Source: Oasisia sp. SBJ-2009 (taxonomy: Eukaryota; Annelida; Polychaeta; Sabellida; Siboglinidae). Taken from it: a stretch of 64,000 nucleotides of DNA. The notes under the pieces were generated by a model. The model saw nothing but the letters and a program-made list of their open reading frames with translations. It was not told where the DNA came from and did no database searches. Below, in pieces: positions 51,876 to 63,385 of this stretch. Where the stretch lies: contig OZ024867.1 of NCBI GenBank assembly GCA_964017155.1, positions 20,225,731-20,289,730 on the forward strand, read 5' to 3'. Numbering within the stretch: position 1 is the first letter of the stretch; every line of letters starts with the position of its first letter. The position numbers were made by a program, and so were the translations under genes.

Positions 51876-52684
51876 TTACAAAAAAGACCAATGGTATACA
51901 ATTGAATACAATTGAATACCATTCAGCGTCAACGATATTTCAGCAGGACTCAGTGGTACTTTCAACGGTAATTTATTATACCATTCAGTACCACTGAACG
52001 GTACACAGAATACAAAATATCATTAAAAAAACATTCAGATACCATTCAGATACCATTCAAATACCATTGGCCATTATACCCCTAGTACCATTCAATGGTA
52101 TTTGAATGGTATATTTTTGTAAGTGTTGGGTGGAGTGCGGAGGTTGGGTTGAGTTCGGAGGTTGGGTGGAGTGGGGAGGTTGGGTGGAGTGGGGAGGTTG
52201 GGTGGAGTGGGCAGGTTGGGTGGAGTGGGGAGGTTGGGTGAAGTGGGGAGGTTGGGTGGAGTGGGGAGGTTGGGTGAAGTGGGGAGGTTGGGTGGAGTGG
52301 GGAGGTTGGGTGGAGTGGGGAGGTTGGGTGGAGTGGGGAGGTTGGGTGGAGTGGGGAGGTTGGGTGAAGTGGGGAGGTTGGGTGGAGTAGGGAGGTTGGC
52401 TGGAGTGGGGAGGTTGGGTGGAGTGGGGAGGTTGGGTGAAGTGGGGAGGTTGGGTGGAGTGGGGCGGTTGGGTGGAGTGGGGAGGTTCAATGGAGGGCGT
52501 AGGTTGGGTGGAGTGGGGAGGTTGGGTGGAGAGGGGAGGTTGGGTGGAGTGGGGAGGTTGGGTGGAGTGGGGAGGTTGGGTGGAGTGGGGAGGTTGGGTG
52601 GAGTGGGGAGGCGGGGGGAAAAGGGAGGTTGGGTGAAGTGGGGAGGTTGGGTGGAGTGCGGAGGTTGGGTGAAGTGGGGAGGTT
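51876..52684 (+). repeat. Unit 9: MITE 51,876-52,123 + minisatellite 52,124-52,684
   Basis: 248-bp MITE class; the minisatellite is nearly that of unit 6. Confidence 0.9.
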
Positions 52685-53391
52685 GCGGTACTCACCACAC
52701 TTGACATCGATCCCAAACAGCTCTCAAACAAGCACTCGCACACGGTGTACAAATACAACTCTGCTAACTTTGAGGGCCTAAGGGCAGATATGGCAGCTTA
52801 CGCAGCGATGTTTTTAATGGAAAATCCAACATCTAGAACAACAGAGGAGAACTGGAAATCATTCAAGAGTGCATTACATCAAGCCATCATTAAACACGTT
52901 CCAACGACAAAGTCCAAAACTAAACGACACCTGCCCTGGATCACACGGAAAATCAAGTGTGAAATTCGGAAGAAAGACAGGCAGTATCGCAAAGCAAGAA
53001 AGTCAAAAAAGCATGAAGACTGGTCAGCCTACCCTATAAAACGGCAACAGTTACAGAAACTATTGACATCTGCTCATGATGACTACATCAGAAACGTGAT
53101 TGGTGCGAGCCTGCTTGACAGAGGAAACCAAAAGAAATGTTGGTCTTTTGTCAAACTCAATAGAACTGAAAACTTGGGTATCCCTATACTCTCTGATACA
53201 AATGGCCTCCACATTACAAATCAAGCCAAGGCAGAGTCTTTAGACACGCACATTGTGTCAGTCTTCACCAGTGATGATGGTAAACACTTGCCTGACAAAG
53301 GACTGTCTCCCTACCATGATATGGGCATCATACAGTTCACACAACCTGGAATTTAAATTTTACTAAAGAACATTGACCAAACGAAAGCCCC
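52685..53391 (+). pseudogene. LINE fragment R9
   Basis: The last long LINE fragment; shares THIVSV with R6. Confidence 0.88.
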
Positions 53392-54673
53392 TTACAAAAA
53401 AGACCAATGGTATACCATTGAATACAATTGAATACCATTCAGCGTCAACGATATTTCAGCAGGACTCAGTGGTACTTTCAACGGTAATTTATTATACCAT
53501 TCAGTGCCACTGAACGGTACACAGAATACAAAATATCATTAAAAAAACATTCAGATACCATTCAAATACCATTGGCCATTATACCCCTAATACCATTCAA
53601 TGGTATTTGAATGGTATATTTTTGTAAGTGTTGGGTGGACTGCGGAGGTTGGGTTGAGTGCGGAGGTTGGGTGGAGTGGGGAGGTTGGGTGGAGTGGGGA
53701 GGTTGGGTGAAGTGGGGAGGTTGGGTGGAGTGGGGAGGTTGGGTGAAGTGGGGAGGTTGGGTGGAGTGGGCAGGTTGGGTGAAGTGGGGAGGTTGGGTGG
53801 AGTGGGGAGGTTGAATGGAGGGCGGAGGTTGGGTGAAGTGGGGAGGTTGGGTGGAATGGGGAGGTTGGGTGGAGTGGGGAGGTTGGGAGAAGTGGGGAGG
53901 TTGGGTGGAGTGGGGAGGTTGGGTGGAGTGGGGAGGTTGGGTGAAGTGGGGAGGTTGGGTGGAGTGCGGAGGTTGGGTGGAGTGGGGAGGTTTGGTGAAG
54001 TGCGGAGGTTGGGTGGAGTGGGGAGGTTGAATGGATGGCGGAGGTTGGGTGGAGTGGGGAGGTTGAATGGAGGGCGGAGGTTGGGTGGAGTTTGGAGGTT
54101 GGGTGGAGTGGGGAGGTTGGGTGGAGTGGGGAGGTTGAATGGATGGCGGAGGTTGGGTGGAGTGGTGAGGTTGAATGGAGGGCGGAGGTTGGGTGGAGTT
54201 TGGAGGTTGGGTGGAGTGGGGAGGTTGGGTGGAGTGGGGAGGTTGAATGGAGGGCGGAGGTTGGGTGCAGTGGGGAGGTTGGGTGGAGAGGGGAGGTTGG
54301 GTGGAGTGGGGAGGTTGAATGGAGGGCGGAGGTTGGGTGGAGTGGGGAGGTTGGGTGGATTGGGGAGGTTGGGTGGAGTGGGGAGGTTGGGTGGAGAGGT
54401 TGGGAGAAGTGGGGAGGTTGGGTGGAGTGGGGAGGTTGGGTGGAGTGGGGAGGTTGGGTGGAGTGGAGAGGTTGGGAGAAGTGGGGAGGTTGGGTGGAGT
54501 GGGGAGGTTGGGTGGAGTGGGGAGGTTGGGTGGAGTGGGGAGGTTGGGTGGAGTAGGGAGGTTGGGTGGAGTGGGGAGGTTGGGTGGAGTGGGGAGGTTG
54601 GGTGGAGTGGGGAGGTTGAATGGAGGGCGGAGGTTGGGTGGAGTGGGGAGGTTGGGTGGAGAGGGGAGGTTGC
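53392..54673 (+). repeat. Unit 10: MITE 53,392-53,628 + minisatellite 53,629-54,673
   Basis: 237-bp MITE class. The long minisatellite has many GGTTGAATGGAGGGCGGA and ATGGCGGA variants. It is almost the same as unit 13. Confidence 0.9.
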
Positions 54674-56192
54674 GTGATATGGGCATCATACAGTTCACAC
54701 AACCCGGAATTTAAATTTTACTAAAGAACATTGACCAAACGAAAGCCCCTTACAAAAAAGACCAATGGTATACAATTGAATACAATTGAATACCATTCAG
54801 CGTCAACGATATTTCAGCAGGACTCAGTGGTACTTTCAACGGTAATTTATTATACCATTCAGTACCACTGAACGGTACACAGAATACAAAATATCATTAA
54901 AAAAAAAATTCAGATACCATTCAGATACCATTCAAATACCATTGGCCATTATACCCCTAGTACCATTCAATGGTATTTGAATGGTATATTTTTGTAAGTG
55001 TTGGGTGGAGTGCGGAGGTTGGGTTGAGTTCAGAGGTTGGGTGGAGTGGGGAGGTTGGGAGAAGTAGGGAGGTTGGGTGGAGTGGGGAGGTTGGGTGGAG
55101 TGGGGAGGTTGGTGGAGTGGGGAGGTTGGCTGGAGTGGGGAGGTTGGGTGGAGTGGGGAGGTTGGGTGGAGTGGGGAGGTTGGGAGAAGTGGGGAGGTTG
55201 GGTGGAGTGGGGAGGTTGGGTGAAGTGGGGAGGTTGGGTGGAGTAGGGAGGTTGGGTGGAGTGGGGAGGTTGGGTGGAGTGGGGAGGTTGGGTGGAGTGG
55301 GGAGGTTGAATGGAGGGTGGAGGTTGGGTGGAGTGGGGAGGTTGGGTGGAGAGGGGAGGTTGGGTGGAGTGGGGAGGTTGCGTGGAGTGGGGAGGTTGGG
55401 TGGAGTGGGGAGGTTGGGTGGAGTGGGGAGGTTGGGTGGAGTGGGGAGGTTGGGTGGAGTGGGGAGGTTGGGTGGAGTGGGGAGGTTGAATGGAGGGCGG
55501 AGGTTGGGTGGAGTGGGGAGGTTGGGTGGAGTGGGGAGGTTGGGTGAAGTGGGGAGGTTGGGTGGAGTAGGGAGGTTGGGTGGAGTGGGGAGGTTGGGTG
55601 GAGTGGGGAGGTTGGGTGGAGTGGGGAGGTTGGGTGGAGTGGGGAGGTTGGGTGAAGTGGGGAGGTTGGGTGGAGTAGGGAGGTTGGGTGGAGTGGGGAG
55701 GTTGGGTGGAGTGGGGAGGTTGGGTGGAGTGGGGAGGTTGAATGGAGGGCGGAGGTTGGGTGGAGTGTGGAGGTTGGGTGGAGAGGGGAGGTTGGGTGGA
55801 GTGGGGAGGTTGAATGGAGGGCGGAGGTTGGGTGGAGTGGGGAGGTTGGGTGGAGTGGGGAGGTTGCGTGGAGTGGGGAGGTTGGCTGGAATGGGGAGGA
55901 TGGGTGGAGTGGGGAGGTTGGGTGGACTGCAGAGGTTGGGTGGAGTGGGGAGGTTGGGTGGAGTGGAGAGGTTGGGAGAAGTGGGGAGGTTGGGTGGAGT
56001 GGAGAGGTTGGGTGGAGTGGGGAGGTTGGGTGGAGTGGGGAGGTTGGGTGAAGTGGGGAGGTTGGGTGGAGTGGGGAGGTTGGGTGGAGTGGGGAGGTTG
56101 GGTGGAGTGGGGAGGTTGGGTGGAGTGGGGAGGTTGAATGGAGGGTGGAGGTTGGGTGGAGTGGGGAGGTTGGGTGGAGAGGGGAGGTTGGG
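54674..56192 (+). repeat. Unit 11: short LINE remnant + MITE 54,750-54,998 + minisatellite
   Basis: The LINE remnant is 54,674-54,749. The MITE has an A-run variant in place of AAACATTCAG. The minisatellite (54,999-56,192) is the longest, 1,194 bp, and largely matches unit 14. Confidence 0.9.
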
Positions 56193-56934
56193 TGATATGG
56201 GCATCATACAGTTCACACAACCCGGAATCTAAATTTTACTAAAGAACATTGACCAAACGAAAGTCCCTTACAAAAAGACCAATGGTATACAATTGAATAC
56301 AATTGAATACCATTCAGTGTCAACGATATTTCAGCAGGACTCAGTGGTACTTTCAACGGTAATTTATTATGCCATTCAGTGCCACTGAACGGTACACAGA
56401 ATACAAAATATCATTAAAAAAACATTCAGATACCATTCAGATACCATTCAAATACCATTGGCCATAATACCCCTAGTACCATTCAATGGTATTTGAATGG
56501 TATATTTTTGTAAGTGTTGGGTGGAGTGCGGAGGTTGGGTTGAGTTCGGAGGTTGGGTGGAGTGGGGAGGTTGGGTGGAGTGGGGAGGTTGGGAGAAGTA
56601 GGGAGGTTGGGTGGAGTGGGGAGGTTGGGTGGAGTGGGGAGGTTGGTGGAGTGGGGAGGTTGGCTGGAGTGGGGAGGTTGGGTGGTGTGGGGAGGTTGGG
56701 TGGAGTGGGGAGGTTGGGTGGAGTGGGGAGGTTGGGTGGAGAGGGGAGGTTGGGTGGAGTGGGGAGGTTGCGTGGAGTGGGGAGGTTGGGTGGAGTGGGG
56801 AGGTTGGGTGGAGTGGGGAGGTTGGGTGGAGTGGGGAGGTTGGGTGGAGTGGGGAGGTTGGGTGGAGAGGGGAGGTTGAATGGAGGGCGGAGGTTGGGTG
56901 GAGTGGGGAGGTTGGGTGGAGAGGGGAGGTTGGG
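56193..56934 (+). repeat. Unit 12: short LINE remnant + MITE 56,268-56,514 + minisatellite
   Basis: The remnant is 56,193-56,267, and the minisatellite is 56,515-56,934. Confidence 0.9.
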
Positions 56935-58309
56935 TGATATGGGCATCATACAGTTCACACAACCTGGAATTTAAATTTTACTAAAGAACATTGACCAAAC
57001 GAAAGCCCCTTACAAAAAAGACCAATGGTATACCATTGAATACAATTGAATACCATTCAGCGTCAACGATATTTCAGCAGGACTCAGTGGTACTTTCAAC
57101 GGTAATTTATTATACCATTCAGTGCCACTGAACGGTACACAGAATACAAAATATCATTAAAAAAACATTCAGATACCATTCAAATACCATTGGCCATTAT
57201 ACCCCTAATACCATTCAATGGTATTTGAATGGTATATTTTTGTAAGTGTTGGGTGGACTGCGGAGGTTGGGTTGAGTGCGGAGGTTGGGTGGAGTGGGGA
57301 GGTTGGGTGGAGTGGGGAGGTTGGGTGAAGTGGGGAGGTTGGGTGGAGTGGGGAGGTTGGGTGAAGTGGGGAGGTTGGGTGGAGTGGGCAGGTTGGGTGA
57401 AGTGGGGAGGTTGGGTGGAGTGGGGAGGTTGAATGGAGGGCGGAGGTTGGGTGAAGTGGGGAGGTTGGGTGGAATGGGGAGGTTGGGTGGAGTGGGGAGG
57501 TTGGGAGAAGTGGGGAGGTTGGGTGGAGTGGGGAGGTTGGGTGGAGTGGGGAGGTTGGGTGAAGTGGGGAGGTTGGGTGGAGTGCGGAGGTTGGGTGAAG
57601 TGGGGAGGTTGGGTGGAGTGGGGAGGTTTGGTGAAGTGCGGAGGTTGGGTGGAGTGGGGAGGTTGAATGGATGGCGGAGGTTGGGTGGAGTGGGGAGGTT
57701 GAATGGAGGGCGGAGGTTGGGTGGAGTTTGGAGGTTGGGTGGAGTGGGGAGGTTGGGTGGAGTGGGGAGGTTGAATGGATGGCGGAGGTTGGGTGGAGTG
57801 GTGAGGTTGAATGGAGGGCGGAGGTTGGGTGGAGTTTGGAGGTTGGGTGGAGTGGGGAGGTTGGGTGGAGTGGGGAGGTTGAATGGAGGGCGGAGGTTGG
57901 GTGCAGTGGGGAGGTTGGGTGGAGAGGGGAGGTTGGGTGGAGTGGGGAGGTTGAATGGAGGGCGGAGGTTGGGTGGAGTGGGGAGGTTGGGTGGATTGGG
58001 GAGGTTGGGTGGAGTGGGGAGGTTGGGTGGAGAGGTTGGGAGAAGTGGGGAGGTTGGGTGGAGTGGGGAGGTTGGGTGGAGTGGGGAGGTTGGGTGGAGT
58101 GGAGAGGTTGGGAGAAGTGGGGAGGTTGGGTGGAGTGGGGAGGTTGGGTGGAGTGGGGAGGTTGGGTGGAGTGGGGAGGTTGGGTGGAGTAGGGAGGTTG
58201 GGTGGAGTGGGGAGGTTGGGTGGAGTGGGGAGGTTGGGTGGAGTGGGGAGGTTGAATGGAGGGCGGAGGTTGGGTGGAGTGGGGAGGTTGGGTGGAGAGG
58301 GGAGGTTGC
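56935..58309 (+). repeat. Unit 13: short LINE remnant + MITE 57,010-57,246 + minisatellite
   Basis: The minisatellite (57,247-58,309) repeats unit 10 with one extra 18-bp copy. Confidence 0.9.
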
Positions 58310-59694
58310 GTGATATGGGCATCATACAGTTCACACAACCCGGAATTTAAATTTTACTAAAGAACATTGACCAAACGAAAGCCCCTTACAAAAAAGACCA
58401 ATGGTATACAATTGAATACAATTGAATACCATTCAGCGTCAACGATATTTCAGCAGGACTCAGTGGTACTTTCAACGGTAATTTATTATACCATTCAGTA
58501 CCACTGAACGGTACACAGAATACAAAATATCATTAAAAAAAAAATTCAGATACCATTCAGATACCATTCAAATACCATTGGCCATTATACCCCTAGTACC
58601 ATTCAATGGTATTTGAATGGTATATTTTTGTAAGTGTTGGGTGGAGTGCGGAGGTTGGGTTGAGTTCAGAGGTTGGGTGGAGTGGGGAGGTTGGGAGAAG
58701 TAGGGAGGTTGGGTGGAGTGGGGAGGTTGGGTGGAGTGGGGAGGTTGGTGGAGTGGGGAGGTTGGCTGGAGTGGGGAGGTTGGGTGGAGTGGGGAGGTTG
58801 GGTGGAGTGGGGAGGTTGGGAGAAGTGGGGAGGTTGGGTGGAGTGGGGAGGTTGGGTGAAGTGGGGAGGTTGGGTGGAGTAGGGAGGTTGGGTGGAGTGG
58901 GGAGGTTGGGTGGAGTGGGGAGGTTGGGTGGAGTGGGGAGGTTGAATGGAGGGTGGAGGTTGGGTGGAGTGGGGAGGTTGGGTGGAGAGGGGAGGTTGGG
59001 TGGAGTGGGGAGGTTGCGTGGAGTGGGGAGGTTGGGTGGAGTGGGGAGGTTGGGTGGAGTGGGGAGGTTGGGTGGAGTGGGGAGGTTGGGTGGAGTGGGG
59101 AGGTTGGGTGGAGTGGGGAGGTTGAATGGAGGGCGGAGGTTGGGTGGAGTGGGGAGGTTGGGTGGAGTGGGGAGGTTGGGTGAAGTGGGGAGGTTGGGTG
59201 GAGTAGGGAGGTTGGGTGGAGTGGGGAGGTTGGGTGGAGTGGGGAGGTTGGGTGGAGTGGGGAGGTTGGGTGGAGTGGGGAGGTTGGGTGAAGTGGGGAG
59301 GTTGGGTGGAGTAGGGAGGTTGGGTGGAGTGGGGAGGTTGGGTGGAGTGGGGAGGTTGGGTGTAGTGGGGAGGTTGAATGGAGGGCGGAGGTTGGGTGGA
59401 GTGTGGAGGTTGGGTGGAGAGGGGAGGTTGGGTGGAGTGCGGAGGTTGGGTGGAGTGGGGAGGTTGGGTGGAGTGGGGAGGTTGGGTGGAGTGCGGAGGT
59501 TGGGTGGAGTGGGGAGGTTGGGTGGAGTGGGGAGGTTGGGTGGAGTGGGGAGGTTGGGTGGAGTGCGGAGGTTGGGTGGAGTGGGGAGGTTGGGTGGAGT
59601 GGGGAGGTTGGGTGGAGTGGGGAGGTTGGGTGGAGTGGGGAGGTTGGGTGGAGTGGGGAGGTTGGGTGGAGTGGGGAGGTTGGGTGGAGTGGAA
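58310..59694 (+). repeat. Unit 14: short LINE remnant + MITE 58,386-58,634 + minisatellite
   Basis: The minisatellite (58,635-59,694) follows unit 11 until about 59,390, then becomes a more uniform run that stops at GGAGTGGAAGGTGAAAAAG. Confidence 0.9.
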
Positions 59695-59853
59695 GGTGAA
59701 AAAGAGGTGGACAGATATGAAATCTGCAGTCATCGAACGGCAACACAGAAGCATGTCGACGGGAGGTGGGTGCCTCTCTTCCAGAGATACATTATGAAGA
59801 TGTGATCAGATGGATAATCGGGGAAACCGCCAACCTGGTAAATGAGGTGAAAG
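59693..59853 (+). pseudogene. Myb/SANT-like DNA-binding domain fragment with splice donor
   Basis: Directly after the last minisatellite unit the frame reads KVKKRWTDMKSAVIERQHRS then MSTGGG. The KK-W-DMKS and TGGG pattern is typical of the third helix and tail of Myb/SANT-like (NAIF1-type) domains, found in Harbinger-transposon partner proteins and host relatives. One extra base at about 59,771 shifts the frame; the next frame reads ASLPEIHYEDVIRWIIGETA and ends at AAAG then GTAAGA, a good donor. The 5' part of the domain is missing, apparently replaced by the array. Whether this was a host exon or a transposon gene is undecided. Confidence 0.6.
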
Positions 59854-62460
59854 GTAAGAGCTAAGTTCCAACCAGCTGTAAGATCGATGCGTTCTTTCTA
59901 GCATTACAAATAATATTGTTAAAACATAATGCGTAACATATGCAATTATCAGTCTTAATTAAGTATTTCTTTTCTATGCCTAGCCATATATTAAGCCCTG
60001 TACTAGGCTTAGTTTGTAGTAGCAACCTATATATAATCGATCGATGTCATCCAAATTCAGAATTGCAGATTTTGAGCGCACATTTGGCCTTGGCTAATAA
60101 TAAGAAGCACTGAATTAACTCCCCTTTGACTTTGAACATGTTTGTAACAGTAGATGCATTACACTTTGCGAAGACACTTGTTTCTTTGAGTAAGTGTTAA
60201 ACCTTATAAGTAATGAACATCTTAAGTATATGCAAATAAAAAACTCCATGTTTTTATGTCACTGTTATGCAATATACACCTCAACATGGTAGTGCGAGTT
60301 ATATGTTTGTGTCAAGAAGCTTACCCACATTTAATATGTTAATTAGAAAAATGTGTATAGTTTTTGACGTGTATATAGCTAGATCGGGCAAAGCAATACT
60401 TCACTGTGCAGAGTATCATGAATAGTGATGCTCTGTATATTTCACCATGCTATATGTATATAGTTATTAGTCATACTTTCCTTTTTTATATGGACATACC
60501 AATACATTCCACCACAATGGAGGAATGGCTGAGTTACCTGGCCTATGCAGTTAAGAGCGATACATCTGAGTCATGCATGCAGAGAACCTCCAACACAAAA
60601 ATGTCATCATCAATGTTGAAATGACAGCAGTCTCTTCACTACATACAATCCAGAGCATTCTACACCACTTAAAATAGTAAGTTGGACTTCAGCATCATTT
60701 CAATGTCCAGGTTTAATAAGTAGTCTTCAAATTGCCCATGCCCAAAGCATATGTCCTGATGCAGATAGTAACTCCTGTTTGTACCAACACAGTGTCAATC
60801 CAAAATAATAAAGTTGATACATGGCATGCATTGAGTCTTTTTTAGACTAAACTAGACTAGAGTCAGCATGAATGATTCAGTTTTTTTTACAAAATAGCTC
60901 TCACAATGTGCCAGCCATCATAACTTTGTTTGTGTCCCTTGTGTAAAGGTATACAATTACTAGCACCATATTTCATATTTGGCATATATTTACATTTTCA
61001 AGAACTTTTTCACACATAACAGTGACCATTTGTGGACAAAACTACAATTCTCACACACCTCTGTAGCAGCAACATCATCTGAAATGCAAAAATGACACCT
61101 AGCATTTCTGTTGCCATGGAGCTTCCTAACCCAGTTATTAATAGGAATTTTGAATTTTTTTTAAATCCTTTAATTTAGGCACTTTTGAAAGCTACATATA
61201 TATCATGCAGGAGGCCAACAAATCAATGTCATCCCTTAATCTGGTATTTTTTTACCCACTTTACAAATGACCACCCGCGCCTTATTTTATGGTCCAATAT
61301 TGTATAAATAAATAAAAAAACCTCTTATGGTGCTGACCACACTGCAACTTACAGCTTGCGTATATATGCATAGAGAATATGTCTGTGACAGCCAACCATA
61401 TAATCTGCAAGAAAATCATGCATAGTCTGTTGTTACCATATATTGTGAAATAAAAAATATACAAAAACAGTTATGTCACTCCTACCCTACATAATAATGT
61501 CCATATTTCACTTTAAAATGGGGATTTCAGAAAAGTGAGGTAACACAGCTTGTCAAATGTAATGCCATTACACAGCCCAATTAGTGCACATGCTCAGAAC
61601 AATGGATCAATGATTGCTGTATCCTCACAGAGCTTACAGGCCAGTATCAGATCAAAGGCATGCCCAGTCACACTTCCTGTAAGCCTGTCATAAATCCTGA
61701 TGCCTCTTGGACTTTCCTTTGAGGACAGCTAGTGACAGACATGTGTCAGTGGTATAGATAGACAGATGACTTATTCCTCTTTCATGTCATATATTCAGTC
61801 TTGACATATCTCTTTAAACAAATAATACATAGCTTATCAAGTTACCCTACCCCCCATAAACTGACTGACAAGATGGGCTTGGCTCCTAAAAGTTGTATTA
61901 TGGTATTCAGTGACAATATTCATTGGAATTTGTCTGCATTTGGTGCAATGAAGGATGCTAAAAATAAGCATTGGAAATGCATTCTGTAGTGTGGTGGAAA
62001 TAAGACTTAATGTTGGTGGTTTGAGAAAAAAGTCAACCATATCATGGTCCTATGACATAACACTTTATGTATGAGAGAATAAAATATTACATTGGAACCA
62101 TACTGTGTCAATGACAATGATAGTTACTTTGGCCATGGGCAATATGCACATTGCTTATAACAACTGGCACTGGTAATTAGGACATACATTTTATTTCACA
62201 CATTGATAAAGCAGAAAATACAAGGCCTAAAAGGTATATTTCATATTAGCAGTGATACCTGTGATAAAAAGGGGAGAACATATACAATTTTGACAACTTT
62301 GACAACTCTGTGAGCCTCCTTACTCACTGCGTTCAACACAGTTGGATGAAGACTGACACAGCTATTCAAGGCAAATAATGACTAGACAAAACCAGAGAGA
62401 CTGTGTGTGTGCTCGCGCCTGCCTACGTGCATATACGTATATGCACGCATATGTGTGTGC
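59854..62460. other. No gene seen, AT-rich
   Basis: It may be intron of the Myb/SANT-like fragment. Apart from the repeat copy at 60,493-60,713, nothing was recognised. Confidence 0.5.
60493..60713 (+). repeat. 220-bp direct repeat, copy 1
   Basis: From ACATACCAATACATT to CAATGTCCAGG. It is about 95% identical by eye to 62,667-62,884 and includes GGAGGAATGGCTGAGTTACC. Confidence 0.85.
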
Positions 62461-62463
62461 ACA

Positions 62464-62586
62464 TACATGCACATGCACATGCACATGCACATGCACATGC
62501 ACATGCACATGCACATGCACATGCACATGCACATGCACATGCACATGCACATGCACATGCACATGCACATGCACATGCACATGCAC
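62464..62586. repeat. (ACATGC)n microsatellite, about 20 copies
   Basis: Perfect hexanucleotide repeat. Confidence 0.97.
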
Positions 62587-62666
62587 ATTTCAATGCAACG
62601 CGTCTGTACACTCAATATACAGTATATAGCCCTAGTTTCAAAATACATGATCAACTTGCCGAGACA

Positions 62667-62884
62667 TACCAATACATGCGACCACAATGGAGGAATGGCT
62701 GAGTTACCTGGCCTATGCAGTTAAGAGCGATACATCTGAGTCATGCATGCAGAGAACCTCCAACACAAAAATGTCATCGTCAACGTTGAAATGACAGCAG
62801 TCTCTTCACTACATACAATCCAGAGCATTCGACACCAATTAAAATAGTAAGTTTGACTTCAGCATCATTTCAATGTCCACGTCT
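62667..62884 (+). repeat. 220-bp direct repeat, copy 2
   Basis: Second copy of the 60,493-60,713 repeat, about 2.17 kb downstream in the same orientation. Confidence 0.85.
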
Positions 62885-62889
62885 AACCT

Positions 62890-63385
62890 TGTCAGAGGAT
62901 GGGGCAGCCTCTTTCAGCTCACATTCCTGCCTGGCCAAACTGATATCAGCCTGTCTAAATGACAGGTGGACAGGTATCTAGATAAGGCTACGTGTTCCCT
63001 ACAATATCATGACCAGTATTTCTACTACATTGGAATATCGAACAATGATTCACTTTGATATTCATTTCGCCCCAAACCTTATCCTGTCTGAATGCAATTA
63101 AAGGGTCAGCCTAATAATTAATGTCAGTACATGTGTTCTCTGCCGTAACAACTGGGCAACCAGAAAGCGCCGCAACAAATATGCATATTCGAAAAAGTCC
63201 ACTGGCATAGCACAAAGTGTGGAATTTCAAATTCATTGATATTTTTATTGTTTATTTCTTTGTGGACATGGAGCTATACAGCAGCATATATTAATATTGA
63301 TCAAAGCAATATGTGTTTTTATTTCCTTTAACTGCTCTGCTTAAGTTGTTAACTAGTGGTATGTGCTAAATGTGTGTTAGAGCTC
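62890..63385. other. No gene seen
   Basis: AT-rich sequence with no recognised signals. Confidence 0.5.

Larger units (their letters stand above)
39913..59694 (+). repeat. Composite macrosatellite: LINE fragment + MITE + 18-bp minisatellite, 14 units
   Basis: Fourteen units keep one order: LINE fragment, 226-249 bp palindromic insert, 18-bp G-rich minisatellite. The LINE-insert junction (after AAAGCCCC or AAAGTCCC, then TTACAAAAA) and the insert-minisatellite junction (TTTTTGTAAG then TGTTGGG) are the same in every unit. Nine units have a long LINE fragment. Five, starting at about 41,499, 54,674, 56,193, 56,935 and 58,310, have only its last ~75 bp (GATATGGGCATCATACAG onward). The minisatellite totals about 9.75 kb and the inserts about 3.4 kb. 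Tandem amplification by unequal exchange or replication slippage is inferred. Confidence 0.93.

Noticed and set aside
40668..59805. Many 200-420 codon frames on both strands (for example 54,970-56,232 and 54,957-56,216)
   Set aside because: They are six-residue cycles of the 18-bp repeat on both strands, so openness follows from the repeat unit and is not evidence of proteins.
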